Shown here one piece after another: positions 43,095 to 50,721 of a DNA stretch of 54,531 nt. Where the stretch lies: the NCBI GenBank assembly GCA_903903985.1, contig CAIVAT010000002.1, positions 1 to 54,531 of the forward strand, written 5' to 3'. The position numbers and the translations under genes are program-made. Numbering within the stretch: the first letter of the stretch is position 1; each line of letters begins with the position of its first letter. The notes under the pieces were generated by a model. It was given only the letters and a program-made list of their open reading frames with translations. It had not been told where the DNA came from and did not search any database. Origin of the DNA: an uncultured Bacteroidales bacterium (GTDB lineage Bacteria; Bacteroidota; Bacteroidia; Bacteroidales; FEN-979).

Positions 43095-45505
43095 AAAATC
43101 TCCTTTTGTTTGTTTCAATGTTCATGATTGCCGTCCAACTCAGCGCACAAACGCAGACCTGGTCGGAGGTTAAAATCCATGCCGGCCGTCAGGATCTTGA
43201 TCGACTTGCCCGGTTGGGTTTGGCTGTGGAGGAGGGTTTCCATGGCAAAGACGGAACCTGGACAACTGTTTTATCCCGGGAGGAGGTTGCAAAACTTGAG
43301 CGCGCAGGGTATCATTTTGAAGTGTTGCATTCGGATTATTCAAAATACATCACTGACCGGAACCGGAACCTAATTAGCAAAATAAATTACATCAACAGCC
43401 ACAGGGAAGCAATCAGCAATGCCGGATCAAGCACTTACGCCGTTCCACAGAAATTCCATCTTGGAACAATGGGTGGGTACCTGCATTTGCAAGAGGTTCT
43501 GGATGAACTTGACAGCATGCGGGCGAATTACCCGAACCTCATTTCTGTAAAAATGACAGCCGGCAGCAACACCTCCATTGAAGATCGCCCAATATATTAT
43601 GTAAGGATATCCAATACCCCAAACCAGGCAACCGGGAAGCCCAAGGTAATGTACAACGCGCTCACCCATGCACGTGAACCCATGGGCATGCAGCAATTGA
43701 TTTTTTTTATGTGGTATCTGCTGGAAAATTACAGTACCAGCGATGAAATCAAATACCTGGTGGATAACCTGGAACTCTGTTTTATCCCCGTTTCCAATCC
43801 GGATGGCTATGCATATAACCATGAAATGTTTCCTGAGGGAGGCGGAATGTGGAGGAAAAACCGCCGTGACAATGGGGGCGGAGAATACGGGGTTGATTTG
43901 AACCGAAACTTTGGTTTCAAATGGGGATGGGATAACAGCGGGTCATCTCCTTTTCCAGTCGATGAAACGTATCGCGGAACCGCTCCTTTTTCGGAACCGG
44001 AAACCAGGATCGTCCGTGATTTTTGCATGGATCAAGCTTTCAGTATATCCATGAGCTATCATACCTACAGTGATTATACCATGTTTCCGTGGTGCTGGCA
44101 AACCGAATTCACGCCCGACAGTGCGTTGCAGGTTACCTATGCCCGTTACCTGACGAAACAAAACGGGTATTTAACCGGCACGCCGGGGCAAATTTTATAC
44201 AATACCAACGGCGATGTCATTGACTGGCAATACGGCGATACCATTGCCAAACCAAAGATCATCAGCTTTACCACTGAAACAGGGAACCAGACGGATGGCT
44301 TCTGGCCTTCTCCCGACCGGATCATCCCGCTTGCCCAGGAAACCATGTATGCCAACCTGATGATCGCCCATTTCGCCCTACGCTATGCAGAGGCGCACGA
44401 CCGGTCGCCGGTTATCCTTTCCAGCAGAGAGGGGTATTTCCATTACGATTTTATGCGTTACGGAATGGATAAACCGGCCAGCTACTCCGTCTCCCTGCAT
44501 CCATTGGATGCGACCCAGTTTGTTTCAACAGGCGGCCCGAAAACATTCAATAATCCGGCTCAATTGCAGGCCTTTCCCGATTCGGTTGCCTATGTACTGA
44601 AGCCTGAGATCACGTCCGGCGATTCGATCCGGTTCGTGTATGAAATTGACAATGGGATGTTTACATACCGGGATACGGTCATGAAATATTTCGGCCCGCC
44701 GCTGGTCATTTTTCGCGATAGTGCATCCACCATGTCCAACTGGAGCTCGACAAAATGGAATGTAACGGGATTACAGTACCATTCTGCGCCGGGGGCAATC
44801 ACCGATTCCCGTTCCGGCAATTACGGCAATAATGCAAATGCTGCAGTTACCACGATCAATGGATTAAATCTTCAGGGCTCTCCCGTAGCGGTGATCAATT
44901 ACTGGTCGAAGTGGCAGACCGAACAGGGATATGATTATGTGCAATTTAACTTGTCTGGGAACAGTGGTCCATGGATTCCGCAAAAAGGAAGATATACCAA
45001 AACCGGATTTTACATGGAAGACCCGGGTCAACCGCTTTATGATGGCTTCCAGCCCGGTTGGGTGGAGGAACAGGTTGTTGCTACCGGATTTGCCGACAAA
45101 TCCCTTAAAATGCAATTTCTTTTGAAGAGTGATATGGGTACTACGTTTGACGGATTTTATTTTGACGATGTTACGGTGACGGTTGTCGATATGACACAGG
45201 TCGGAACAGACCCGCACTTTTCCATGCAACCGAAACTTTCCGATCCATTCCCGAATCCTGCCTCCGCCTCCGTTACCATCCGGTATGCGCTTGATGCACG
45301 GTGCATGCCCGGTTCGGATATTTCCCGGGGATCGCTCATACTGATGGATTCACGGGGATTTATTGCAGGGACCTACCCGGTTCCAATTAATCAGAATTTT
45401 ATCATCATTGATGTCAATGATCTTGACCCCGGACTTTATTTTTACAGGATAATTGGTACCTTTGGATCGACGGAAGTGAAAAAGCTTGTGATCATCCATT
45501 CCTAA
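43091..45505 (+). CDS. Secreted M14 zinc carboxypeptidase with T9SS sorting domain
   Basis: 804 residues from ATG 43091, which gives a signal peptide (MKNLLLFVSMFMIAVQLSAQ). The M14 domain spans about 120-430: zinc ligands H193 and E196 in NALTHAREPMG, third ligand H324 in MSYHTYSDY, and catalytic E396 in FTTETG; substrate-carboxylate motif VDLNRNFGF is present, so it should be active on peptide C-termini. Residues 560-690 form a jelly-roll-like region (WSKWQTEQGYDYVQF). The last 75 residues start DPFPNPASASVTIRY and end GSTEVKKLVIIHS, a type A T9SS sorting signal, so it is exported by the system in which GldD takes part. Confidence 0.93.
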   Translation: MKNLLLFVSMFMIAVQLSAQTQTWSEVKIHAGRQDLDRLARLGLAVEEGFHGKDGTWTTVLSREEVAKLERAGYHFEVLHSDYSKYITDRNRNLISKINYINSHREAISNAGSSTYAVPQKFHLGTMGGYLHLQEVLDELDSMRANYPNLISVKMTAGSNTSIEDRPIYYVRISNTPNQATGKPKVMYNALTHAREPMGMQQLIFFMWYLLENYSTSDEIKYLVDNLELCFIPVSNPDGYAYNHEMFPEGGGMWRKNRRDNGGGEYGVDLNRNFGFKWGWDNSGSSPFPVDETYRGTAPFSEPETRIVRDFCMDQAFSISMSYHTYSDYTMFPWCWQTEFTPDSALQVTYARYLTKQNGYLTGTPGQILYNTNGDVIDWQYGDTIAKPKIISFTTETGNQTDGFWPSPDRIIPLAQETMYANLMIAHFALRYAEAHDRSPVILSSREGYFHYDFMRYGMDKPASYSVSLHPLDATQFVSTGGPKTFNNPAQLQAFPDSVAYVLKPEITSGDSIRFVYEIDNGMFTYRDTVMKYFGPPLVIFRDSASTMSNWSSTKWNVTGLQYHSAPGAITDSRSGNYGNNANAAVTTINGLNLQGSPVAVINYWSKWQTEQGYDYVQFNLSGNSGPWIPQKGRYTKTGFYMEDPGQPLYDGFQPGWVEEQVVATGFADKSLKMQFLLKSDMGTTFDGFYFDDVTVTVVDMTQVGTDPHFSMQPKLSDPFPNPASASVTIRYALDARCMPGSDISRGSLILMDSRGFIAGTYPVPINQNFIIIDVNDLDPGLYFYRIIGTFGSTEVKKLVIIHS

Positions 45506-45517
45506 TCGTAACCTGCT

Positions 45518-46429
45518 GTGATTGAAACCATCAAATTCGGAACCCTGAGGTGGTCGCATATTGTTCGCCCTACCGAAGATGATCTTCAGGCTTTGCAGCA
45601 ACGGTATCATTTTCATCCCCTTGACCTGGAGGACTGCCGCACGGAGGTGAATTTACGGCCTAAAATTGATATTTACGACGATTACCATTTTATCATTCTT
45701 CATTTCCCCGATTTCGGTGTTACCGAACAGTTTGTTGAAATCAGGGAAATAAAGTTCTTCTGGGGGAAAGATTACCTGATCAGTATCGGTAAATCGCAAT
45801 GGATGCTGAAGGACCTGTTTAACCGCGAGAAGTTGAAATCGCCCGTTTCGGGAAGGATGGAGGTTGGCAGCAGCGATGCCTTGTTATACGAAATCCTTGA
45901 CCACCTGATGAAGGATACACAGCGCCTTGTTGAGCGTGTGGATAAAGATGTTGATGATTGTGGAAAATCCCTTTTTTCGAGAAAGGCCGAGTCGACGATC
46001 GAGAAGATCTCCATGACCCGGAAAAATGTCATCCTGCTCAATACCATGTTCAAGCCGCAAATGGTCTTATTCAACAAGTTGCAAAGCGGTGCAATTAAAG
46101 GGTTTGCAGAGAACATGGAAGATTATTGGGGAAACATCATGGACTACTACCAGAAAATCTGGGATATGGTTGAAGACGACGGTGAATTGATCAAAGGCTA
46201 TTCAATGACCTTTGATTCGCTTCAGGTAAACAAAACCAACGAGGTAATGAAAATTTTAACCCTTGTATCTTCGGTATTGCTGCCTTTGACTTTTATTGCC
46301 AGCCTCTACGGAATGAACATCAAGCTGCCAATACAGGATCATGCCCATTCCTTCATTATTGTAGCAGGAGTGATGTTTGGCATCGCTGTCGTGATGTTCG
46401 TTTATTTCAAAATGAAAAAATGGATGTAA
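45518..46429 (+). CDS. corA: CorA-family magnesium/cobalt transporter
   Basis: 303 residues from GTG 45518. An N-terminal alpha/beta domain and long helices (about 120-245) lead to two C-terminal spans near 245-265 and 278-298. The selectivity motif YGMN is intact at 264-267 (LYGMNIKLP). Length fits CorA. It forms a pentameric Mg2+ channel in the inner membrane. It lies 12 bases after the peptidase gene and is convergent with the DAHP synthase gene 24 bases on. Confidence 0.93.
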   Translation: MIETIKFGTLRWSHIVRPTEDDLQALQQRYHFHPLDLEDCRTEVNLRPKIDIYDDYHFIILHFPDFGVTEQFVEIREIKFFWGKDYLISIGKSQWMLKDLFNREKLKSPVSGRMEVGSSDALLYEILDHLMKDTQRLVERVDKDVDDCGKSLFSRKAESTIEKISMTRKNVILLNTMFKPQMVLFNKLQSGAIKGFAENMEDYWGNIMDYYQKIWDMVEDDGELIKGYSMTFDSLQVNKTNEVMKILTLVSSVLLPLTFIASLYGMNIKLPIQDHAHSFIIVAGVMFGIAVVMFVYFKMKKWM

Positions 46430-46453
46430 CCCACGGTCAGGATTCTTCCTGGT

Positions 46454-47374
46454 TTATTTCATCGATTTGATTTCCTCTTCCACCTTTTTTCGTCTCTCAA
46501 GGATGTCCAGCAATTCCTCATCCAGTTTGTCGATTTCGGATTGCAGTTCTTCCAGTTTCAAGGAAAATTGCATGTTGCCGGAATCACGCTTCACGATTAA
46601 TTTTGAAAGAATATCCTGCAACTGAGCAGGGGTGACCTGCTGGTTTTTATCCGTAAGAGCATCACCGGGGTTTATATGTGTTTCAACCATCAACCCGCAC
46701 ATTTCCAGGTCCAGTGCTTTCTGGATCGTGCCAGGGATCAGTTCCCGGTTTCCGCAGATGTGACTGGGGTCGACAAGAATGGGCAGGTTGGGGTATAACC
46801 TTTTGAGTTCAAGGGGGATTTCCCACATGGGCGCATTGCGGTAGGGCGACCGGTTAAAGAACGAGAACCCGCGATGTACGGCGATAATCTTATTCAAACC
46901 CATGGAATTCAGTCGTTCAATGGCGCCAAGCCAGGATTTAAGATCGGGGTTCAGCGGATTTTTAACCATCACGGGAATGTCATGTCCGGCCATGGCCTCT
47001 GCAATTTCCTGCACCGAAAAAGGGTTCACAACAGTGCGGGCTCCGATCCAAAGCAGGTCGATACCGTGATCAATTGCCTCCCGAACATGCATTGGGTTGG
47101 CGACTTCCACGGTTAACAGCAACCCTGTTTGTTCCCTGGCTTTTTGCAACCATTTGAGGCCCGGTGTGCCAACGCCTTCAAAGTCACCCGGCCTGGTCCG
47201 CGGCTTCCATATTCCGGCACGAAAAATCTTGACCTGGGGAATGGCTGCCACTCCAAAGGCTGTTTCCATGACCTGTTTCTCTGTTTCGGCGCTGCATGGG
47301 CCTGCAATGACCAGGGGCTTTTCAGAAACCGCCAGCCATTCTTCCAAAGGAGCAATGTTCAGTGTTGAAGTCAT
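46454..47374 (-). CDS. DAHP synthase with a truncated chorismate mutase tail
   Basis: 306 residues from ATG 47374; a longer frame to 47407 lacks conserved sequence. Residues 20-262 are a class I DAHP synthase barrel: LVIAGPCSAETEKQ, KPRTRPGDFEGVG, IGARTVVNPFSVQEIAEAM, VKNPLNPD, VDPSHICGNRELI. It condenses phosphoenolpyruvate and erythrose 4-phosphate in the shikimate pathway. The tail (270-306) has only helix 1 of an AroQ chorismate mutase (IDKLDEELLDILERRKKVEEEI); helices 2 and 3 are absent and Gln replaces the expected active-site Arg (LQSEID). The usual bifunctional protein is about 350-370 residues. The tail is therefore probably not a working mutase. Confidence 0.92.
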   Translation of the reverse strand: MTSTLNIAPLEEWLAVSEKPLVIAGPCSAETEKQVMETAFGVAAIPQVKIFRAGIWKPRTRPGDFEGVGTPGLKWLQKAREQTGLLLTVEVANPMHVREAIDHGIDLLWIGARTVVNPFSVQEIAEAMAGHDIPVMVKNPLNPDLKSWLGAIERLNSMGLNKIIAVHRGFSFFNRSPYRNAPMWEIPLELKRLYPNLPILVDPSHICGNRELIPGTIQKALDLEMCGLMVETHINPGDALTDKNQQVTPAQLQDILSKLIVKRDSGNMQFSLKLEELQSEIDKLDEELLDILERRKKVEEEIKSMK

Positions 47375-47394
47375 TGGGGGCAAAGGTAGGAATT

Positions 47395-47883
47395 TCAACC
47401 TCGCCAAAAAATCAATTTCCAGAGATTCGATATTACTTTGAGTGCCGAAACCACCATGCCGATGATGAGGGCAATGGGAAGGAACCAGTCCAGCCAGAAC
47501 AGTCCGTGAAAGTTCGTAAAATCAAAGGGATAGATATAAAACAGTACCATCTGGGTAATAAAGCTGGCGGATTCCATGATGATCAATGAAAGGTAGCGGA
47601 TGAATTTCAGGTCCGAGAGAAGCATCAGTGCATTCCCCCCGATTTGAACTGAAATGTTCACATTCAGGATCCACAGCACCACCATGAAGTTATCTTTGAT
47701 AAACCCGATGTGCCATTCCGGAATGTGGTTGACAATCCACAGGAAAACCAGGTTTAAGATGATGGCCCCGATGTATTCGCCATTCTTTGATTTAACCGGC
47801 TTTTCCTTATGCCAATGCCTGGGGCCATAAGAATCAACCCGTTGGGCCCATGGGGGCATATTTTCGTTGCGATGGTTGTTCAT
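47395..47883 (-). CDS. Four-span membrane protein of unknown family
   Basis: 162 residues. A hydrophilic N-terminus (about 1-37) is followed by four hydrophobic segments: IGAIILNLVFLWIVNHI, FMVVLWILNVNISVQIGGNALMLL, LSLIIMESASFITQMVLFYI and WFLPIALIIGMVVSAL. No motif I can name. It is 20 bases upstream of the DAHP synthase gene on the same strand, so the two may be co-transcribed, though that gives no functional link. Coding is supported by clean length and a membrane pattern in one frame. Confidence 0.7.
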   Translation of the reverse strand: MNNHRNENMPPWAQRVDSYGPRHWHKEKPVKSKNGEYIGAIILNLVFLWIVNHIPEWHIGFIKDNFMVVLWILNVNISVQIGGNALMLLSDLKFIRYLSLIIMESASFITQMVLFYIYPFDFTNFHGLFWLDWFLPIALIIGMVVSALKVISNLWKLIFWRG

Positions 47884-48026
47884 AGATGAAAAATAGGCTT
47901 TTTAGACGACAGAAATGAAAAGAAGTTACAGAAACTAATTGATGTGGAATCTTCGTAATTTTTTCCCCGGAAATAAAAATGCCATTAACCGCAAAGACGC
48001 AAAGGCACAAAAATAAATGATTTTCT

Positions 48027-48061
48027 TGTATTACCTTTTCCTGTAAAAACCGATTAAGCAT
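48027..48061 (+). repeat. Dispersed 35-bp repeat, copy 2
   Basis: TGTATTACCTTTT, CCTGTAAAAA, CCGATTAAGCAT. It matches the element at 41920-41954 with a short indel. Both copies lie in intergenic DNA in the same orientation. Confidence 0.6.
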
Positions 48062-48167
48062 ATAATTACTTAATCTTTCTGATTGATCACAATCACACCC
48101 GTGATATTTATAAGGCAGGGAACAAATTTGAATCTGGATGGTAATATTTTTGATTATTGACCGGACA

Positions 48168-48366
48168 GCGCCATAGGCGCGTAATCTTTGTACAATGTCA
48201 GTTCTACGGTAACCGCAAGCGCTGTAAGCGCGAAATTTTAACCCGACCCTTGGAGGGTCCATGACCCTCCAAGGGTTTAAATAGCCCCGAACGGGGCATA
48301 ATACATTAACGACGGGTATAGCCCATCGAAGAGAAACAAGAACCTGGTTAAAAGCCCTGAAAGGGC
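48168..48366. repeat. Array of five REP-type hairpins upstream of the decayed RAYT
   Basis: Palindromes: GCGCCATAGGCGC (48168-48180), GCGCTGTAAGCGC (48219-48231), a 13-bp stem with CAT loop CCCTTGGAGGGTC/GACCCTCCAAGGG (48247-48275), GCCCCGAACGGGGC (48284-48297) and GCCCTGAAAGGGC (48354-48366). A weaker GGGTATAGCCC is at 48314-48324. Spacing and the short loops are typical of REP units served by RAYT transposases. Confidence 0.8.
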
Positions 48367-48380
48367 GTAATCAATAAAAT

Positions 48381-48753
48381 ATGGGACAGTCACTTGTAAA
48401 AAACTACCTGCATATAGTATTCAGCACCAAACTGCTTGTTCCAATTATTCATCCGCCATACAATTCAGAACTTTATGGTTATTTAGGCGGGATCTGTAAT
48501 AATCTGGAATCACAAGTTGTAAAAATTGGTGGTTATTACGACCATGTGCATATCCTTTGTATGCTTTCAAAAAAAATTGCCCTCACGAAACTTTTAGAAG
48601 CGTTGAAATCTCATTCCTCAAAGTGGATGAAGACAAAAGATCAATCGTTAAAAAACTTTTAAGCAAGAATACAGAGCTTTTCTTAAAAAGTATAAGGTCG
48701 AATATGATGAACGATACGTTTGGGATTCGTTATTCCGCCCTTTCAGGGCTTGA
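48381..48753 (+). pseudogene. RAYT transposase lacking its catalytic-tyrosine segment
   Basis: From ATG 48381 a 93-residue frame matches the N-terminal part of IS200-like Y1 transposases: YLHIVFSTK, HUH motif DHVHILC with His55 and His57, and HSSKWMKT. It stops at 48660. The family C-terminus resumes one frame over at 48661: KQEYRAFLKKYKVEYDERYVW, ending at 48753. About 35-40 residues with the WxxGY strand and the nucleophilic tyrosine (Y-I-xNQxxHH) are missing between, so the enzyme is dead. It belongs to a different subgroup from the intact copy at 33877. Confidence 0.87.
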
Positions 48754-48818
48754 TGGTTTTTCATATACTTTATACACAGGGCTTCACCCGGTATTGACAG
48801 ATTGCGCCCTTGCAGGGC
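48737..48818. repeat. Downstream REP hairpins of the decayed RAYT
   Basis: GCCCTTTCAGGGC at 48737-48749 is the exact reverse complement of the upstream GCCCTGAAAGGGC (48354-48366). GGGCTTCACCC at 48779-48789 and GCCCTTGCAGGGC at 48806-48818 follow. The mirrored pair around the gene repeats the layout of the intact RAYT locus. Confidence 0.8.
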
Positions 48819-48900
48819 TTAAGAAAATTTCGACAGGCAGTGTTTGATCAGACAGACTGGATATTGCTTTTTCAACCCCGAAACTTGAGTATTTTAATCA

Positions 48901-49011
48901 ATGGGAAAACATCGAATTGAAAGCTTTGCATACCAGATCGTTGATGCTGGTTACCGGGTTCATAAAGAACTTTTTAAGGAAAGAATTCGCCGTTATGTCA
49001 ACAATTATTAG
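48901..49011 (+). pseudogene. GxxExxY-like gene reduced to its two ends
   Basis: A 36-codon frame reads MGKHRIESFAYQIVDAGY, then RVHKELFKERIRRYVNNY, then stop. The part IVDAGYRVHKEL matches the N-terminus of GxxExxY proteins (IVDxAYxVHKxLGPGLLExVY), and FKERIRRYVNN matches their C-terminus (xxLxxGIRRxVN). About 80 residues between, including the GxxExxY motif itself and the PD-(D/E)XK-like core, are absent. This is an in-frame internal deletion. Assignment relies on two short segments, so confidence is moderate. Confidence 0.6.
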
Positions 49012-49176
49012 CCTCTTTGCGTCTTTGCGGTGAAAAGTAAGTCAAAGTCGCTAACAACAGTTTATAAAAGACATAGCCCGTGCTCAAATAACAAACCAAC
49101 CCGAAGGCAATTGATTTTTTACATGGTAAGAAATTCGCCGCATTTCAGTAAATTTGCACCTTCAAGAAAAAAATCA

Positions 49177-50583
49177 ATGGAACATACAAGAAGAAATAAA
49201 ATCGTCGATTTATTGAAATCGAAGGACTTTGGCAGTGAAGTCATCGTAAAAGGATGGGTCAGGGCAAAACGTGGCAGTAAATATGTCAATTTCATCGCCC
49301 TGAATGATGGTTCGGTCATTCACCACCTGCAGGTCGTCGCAGAAGTTGCAAATTTCGATGAAAACCTTTTGAAATCAGTCACCAACGGAAGTTGCATCGC
49401 TGTAAAAGGAATCCTGGTGGAGTCGAAAGGGCAGGGACAAAGCGTTGAGATCCAGGCCAGGCATATTGAAATATACGGAACCGCCGACCAGGAGACTTAT
49501 CCTTTACAGACAAAGGAACATGGCTGGGAATTCCTGCGCGGGATCGCCCATCTGCGGCCCCGTACAAATACTTTTGGCGCCGTACTGCGCATCCGCCATG
49601 CCATGTCCTTTGCCATTCATAAATATTTCAACGACCACGGATTTTACTACATTCACACCCCTATCATCACCGGTTCCGATGCCGAAGGTGCTGGAGCCAT
49701 GTTTCGCGTGACAACCCTGGATGATAAAAATCCGCCGCTATTGCCTGACGGGCATGTGGATTACGCACAGGACTTCTTCGGCAAGGAAACAAACCTCACG
49801 GTGAGCGGCCAGCTTGAGGCTGAACTCGGGGCAATGGCGCTTTCGCTTGTGTATACATTCGGCCCCACCTTCAGGGCTGAAAACTCAAATACCCCGCGGC
49901 ATTTAGCAGAGTTCTGGATGATCGAACCCGAGATGGCCTTTTATGATATCGTTGACGACATGGACCTGGCGGAGGATTTCCTGAAATACCTTATGCAGTA
50001 CGCCCTCGATCATTGTCATGATGATCTTGAGTTTCTCAATAAGGTCAATGAAATGCAGGATAACGAGTTGATCGACAGGCTTAAACAGGTTGTTGGCGGA
50101 ACATTCGAACGGCTTACCTATACCGAAGCCATCGAAATTCTCAAGGCTTCGGGACAAACATGGGAATACCCGGTTGACTGGGGAACAGACCTTCAGGCTG
50201 AGCATGAACGGTATCTGGTGGAAAAACATTTTGGCAAACCGGTGATCCTTACAGGTTATCCGAAAGATATCAAGGCATTTTACATGAAAATGAACGAGGA
50301 CGGCAAGACAGTCCGGGCCATGGATGTTCTTTTTCCAAAAATCGGAGAGATTATTGGCGGAAGCCAGCGCGAAGAGAACCTGGATGCCTTGCTGGGACGG
50401 ATTCATGAAATGAATATTCCGGAGAAGGATGTATGGTGGTATCTCGATACCCGCAAATTCGGAACGGCACCTCACGCCGGGTTCGGATTGGGTTTTGAAC
50501 GGCTCATCCTGTTTGTCACCGGGATGTCGAATATCCGTGATGTGATCCCCTTTCCGAGGACACCGAAGAATGCTGAATTCTAG
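49177..50583 (+). CDS. asnS: Asparaginyl-tRNA synthetase
   Basis: 468 residues from ATG 49177; a 49-codon in-frame extension upstream overlaps the inverted-repeat arm and is not conserved-looking. N-terminal OB-fold for the anticodon ([25 protein letters not shown], near 19-43). Class II motif 2 [23 protein letters not shown] and motif 3 [29 protein letters not shown] are intact. It charges tRNA-Asn. Length is standard. No amidotransferase-dependent route is implied. Confidence 0.96.
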   Translation: MEHTRRNKIVDLLKSKDFGSEVIVKGWVRAKRGSKYVNFIALNDGSVIHHLQVVAEVANFDENLLKSVTNGSCIAVKGILVESKGQGQSVEIQARHIEIYGTADQETYPLQTKEHGWEFLRGIAHLRPRTNTFGAVLRIRHAMSFAIHKYFNDHGFYYIHTPIITGSDAEGAGAMFRVTTLDDKNPPLLPDGHVDYAQDFFGKETNLTVSGQLEAELGAMALSLVYTFGPTFRAENSNTPRHLAEFWMIEPEMAFYDIVDDMDLAEDFLKYLMQYALDHCHDDLEFLNKVNEMQDNELIDRLKQVVGGTFERLTYTEAIEILKASGQTWEYPVDWGTDLQAEHERYLVEKHFGKPVILTGYPKDIKAFYMKMNEDGKTVRAMDVLFPKIGEIIGGSQREENLDALLGRIHEMNIPEKDVWWYLDTRKFGTAPHAGFGLGFERLILFVTGMSNIRDVIPFPRTPKNAEF

Positions 50584-50721
50584 CAGACGAGCGAACAAAT
50601 GGACGAGGGGACGTGTCGATATTGGTTACCTCGTACCAATGCCCCCCTGTATTTGAAAGACATTTTATTTCAAGAGTTGTTGCCGGTTCGGAAAAAATCG
50701 TAATTTAGCACTAATAATAGT

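Larger units (their letters stand above)
47988..49031. repeat. 17-bp inverted repeat enclosing the decayed region
   Basis: ACCGCAAAGACGCAAAG at 47988-48004 is the exact reverse complement of CTTTGCGTCTTTGCGGT at 49015-49031. Each arm contains a tandem of the 7-mer-like word GCAAAGA/CGCAAAG. The enclosed 1.0 kb carries the transposase and GxxExxY remnants. The arms may be ends of a mobile unit, or copies of a dispersed CGCAAAGA-type repeat. Confidence 0.75.
47884..49176. other. Decayed mobile-element region between core genes
   Basis: This 1.3-kb gap holds no intact gene. It contains, in order: a left inverted-repeat arm, a dispersed 35-bp repeat, five REP hairpins, a transposase with an internal deletion, two or three further hairpins, a GxxExxY-like gene with an internal deletion, and the right inverted-repeat arm. 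The last 140 bases lead into asnS. Confidence 0.8.

Noticed and set aside
47834..48262. 142-codon minus-strand reading frame
   Set aside because: It runs through the REP hairpin array and the inverted-repeat arm, overlaps the start of the membrane protein gene, and has no recognisable domain.
49903..50598. 231-codon minus-strand frame opposite asnS
   Set aside because: It is a shadow of the well-supported asnS frame and shows no motif.
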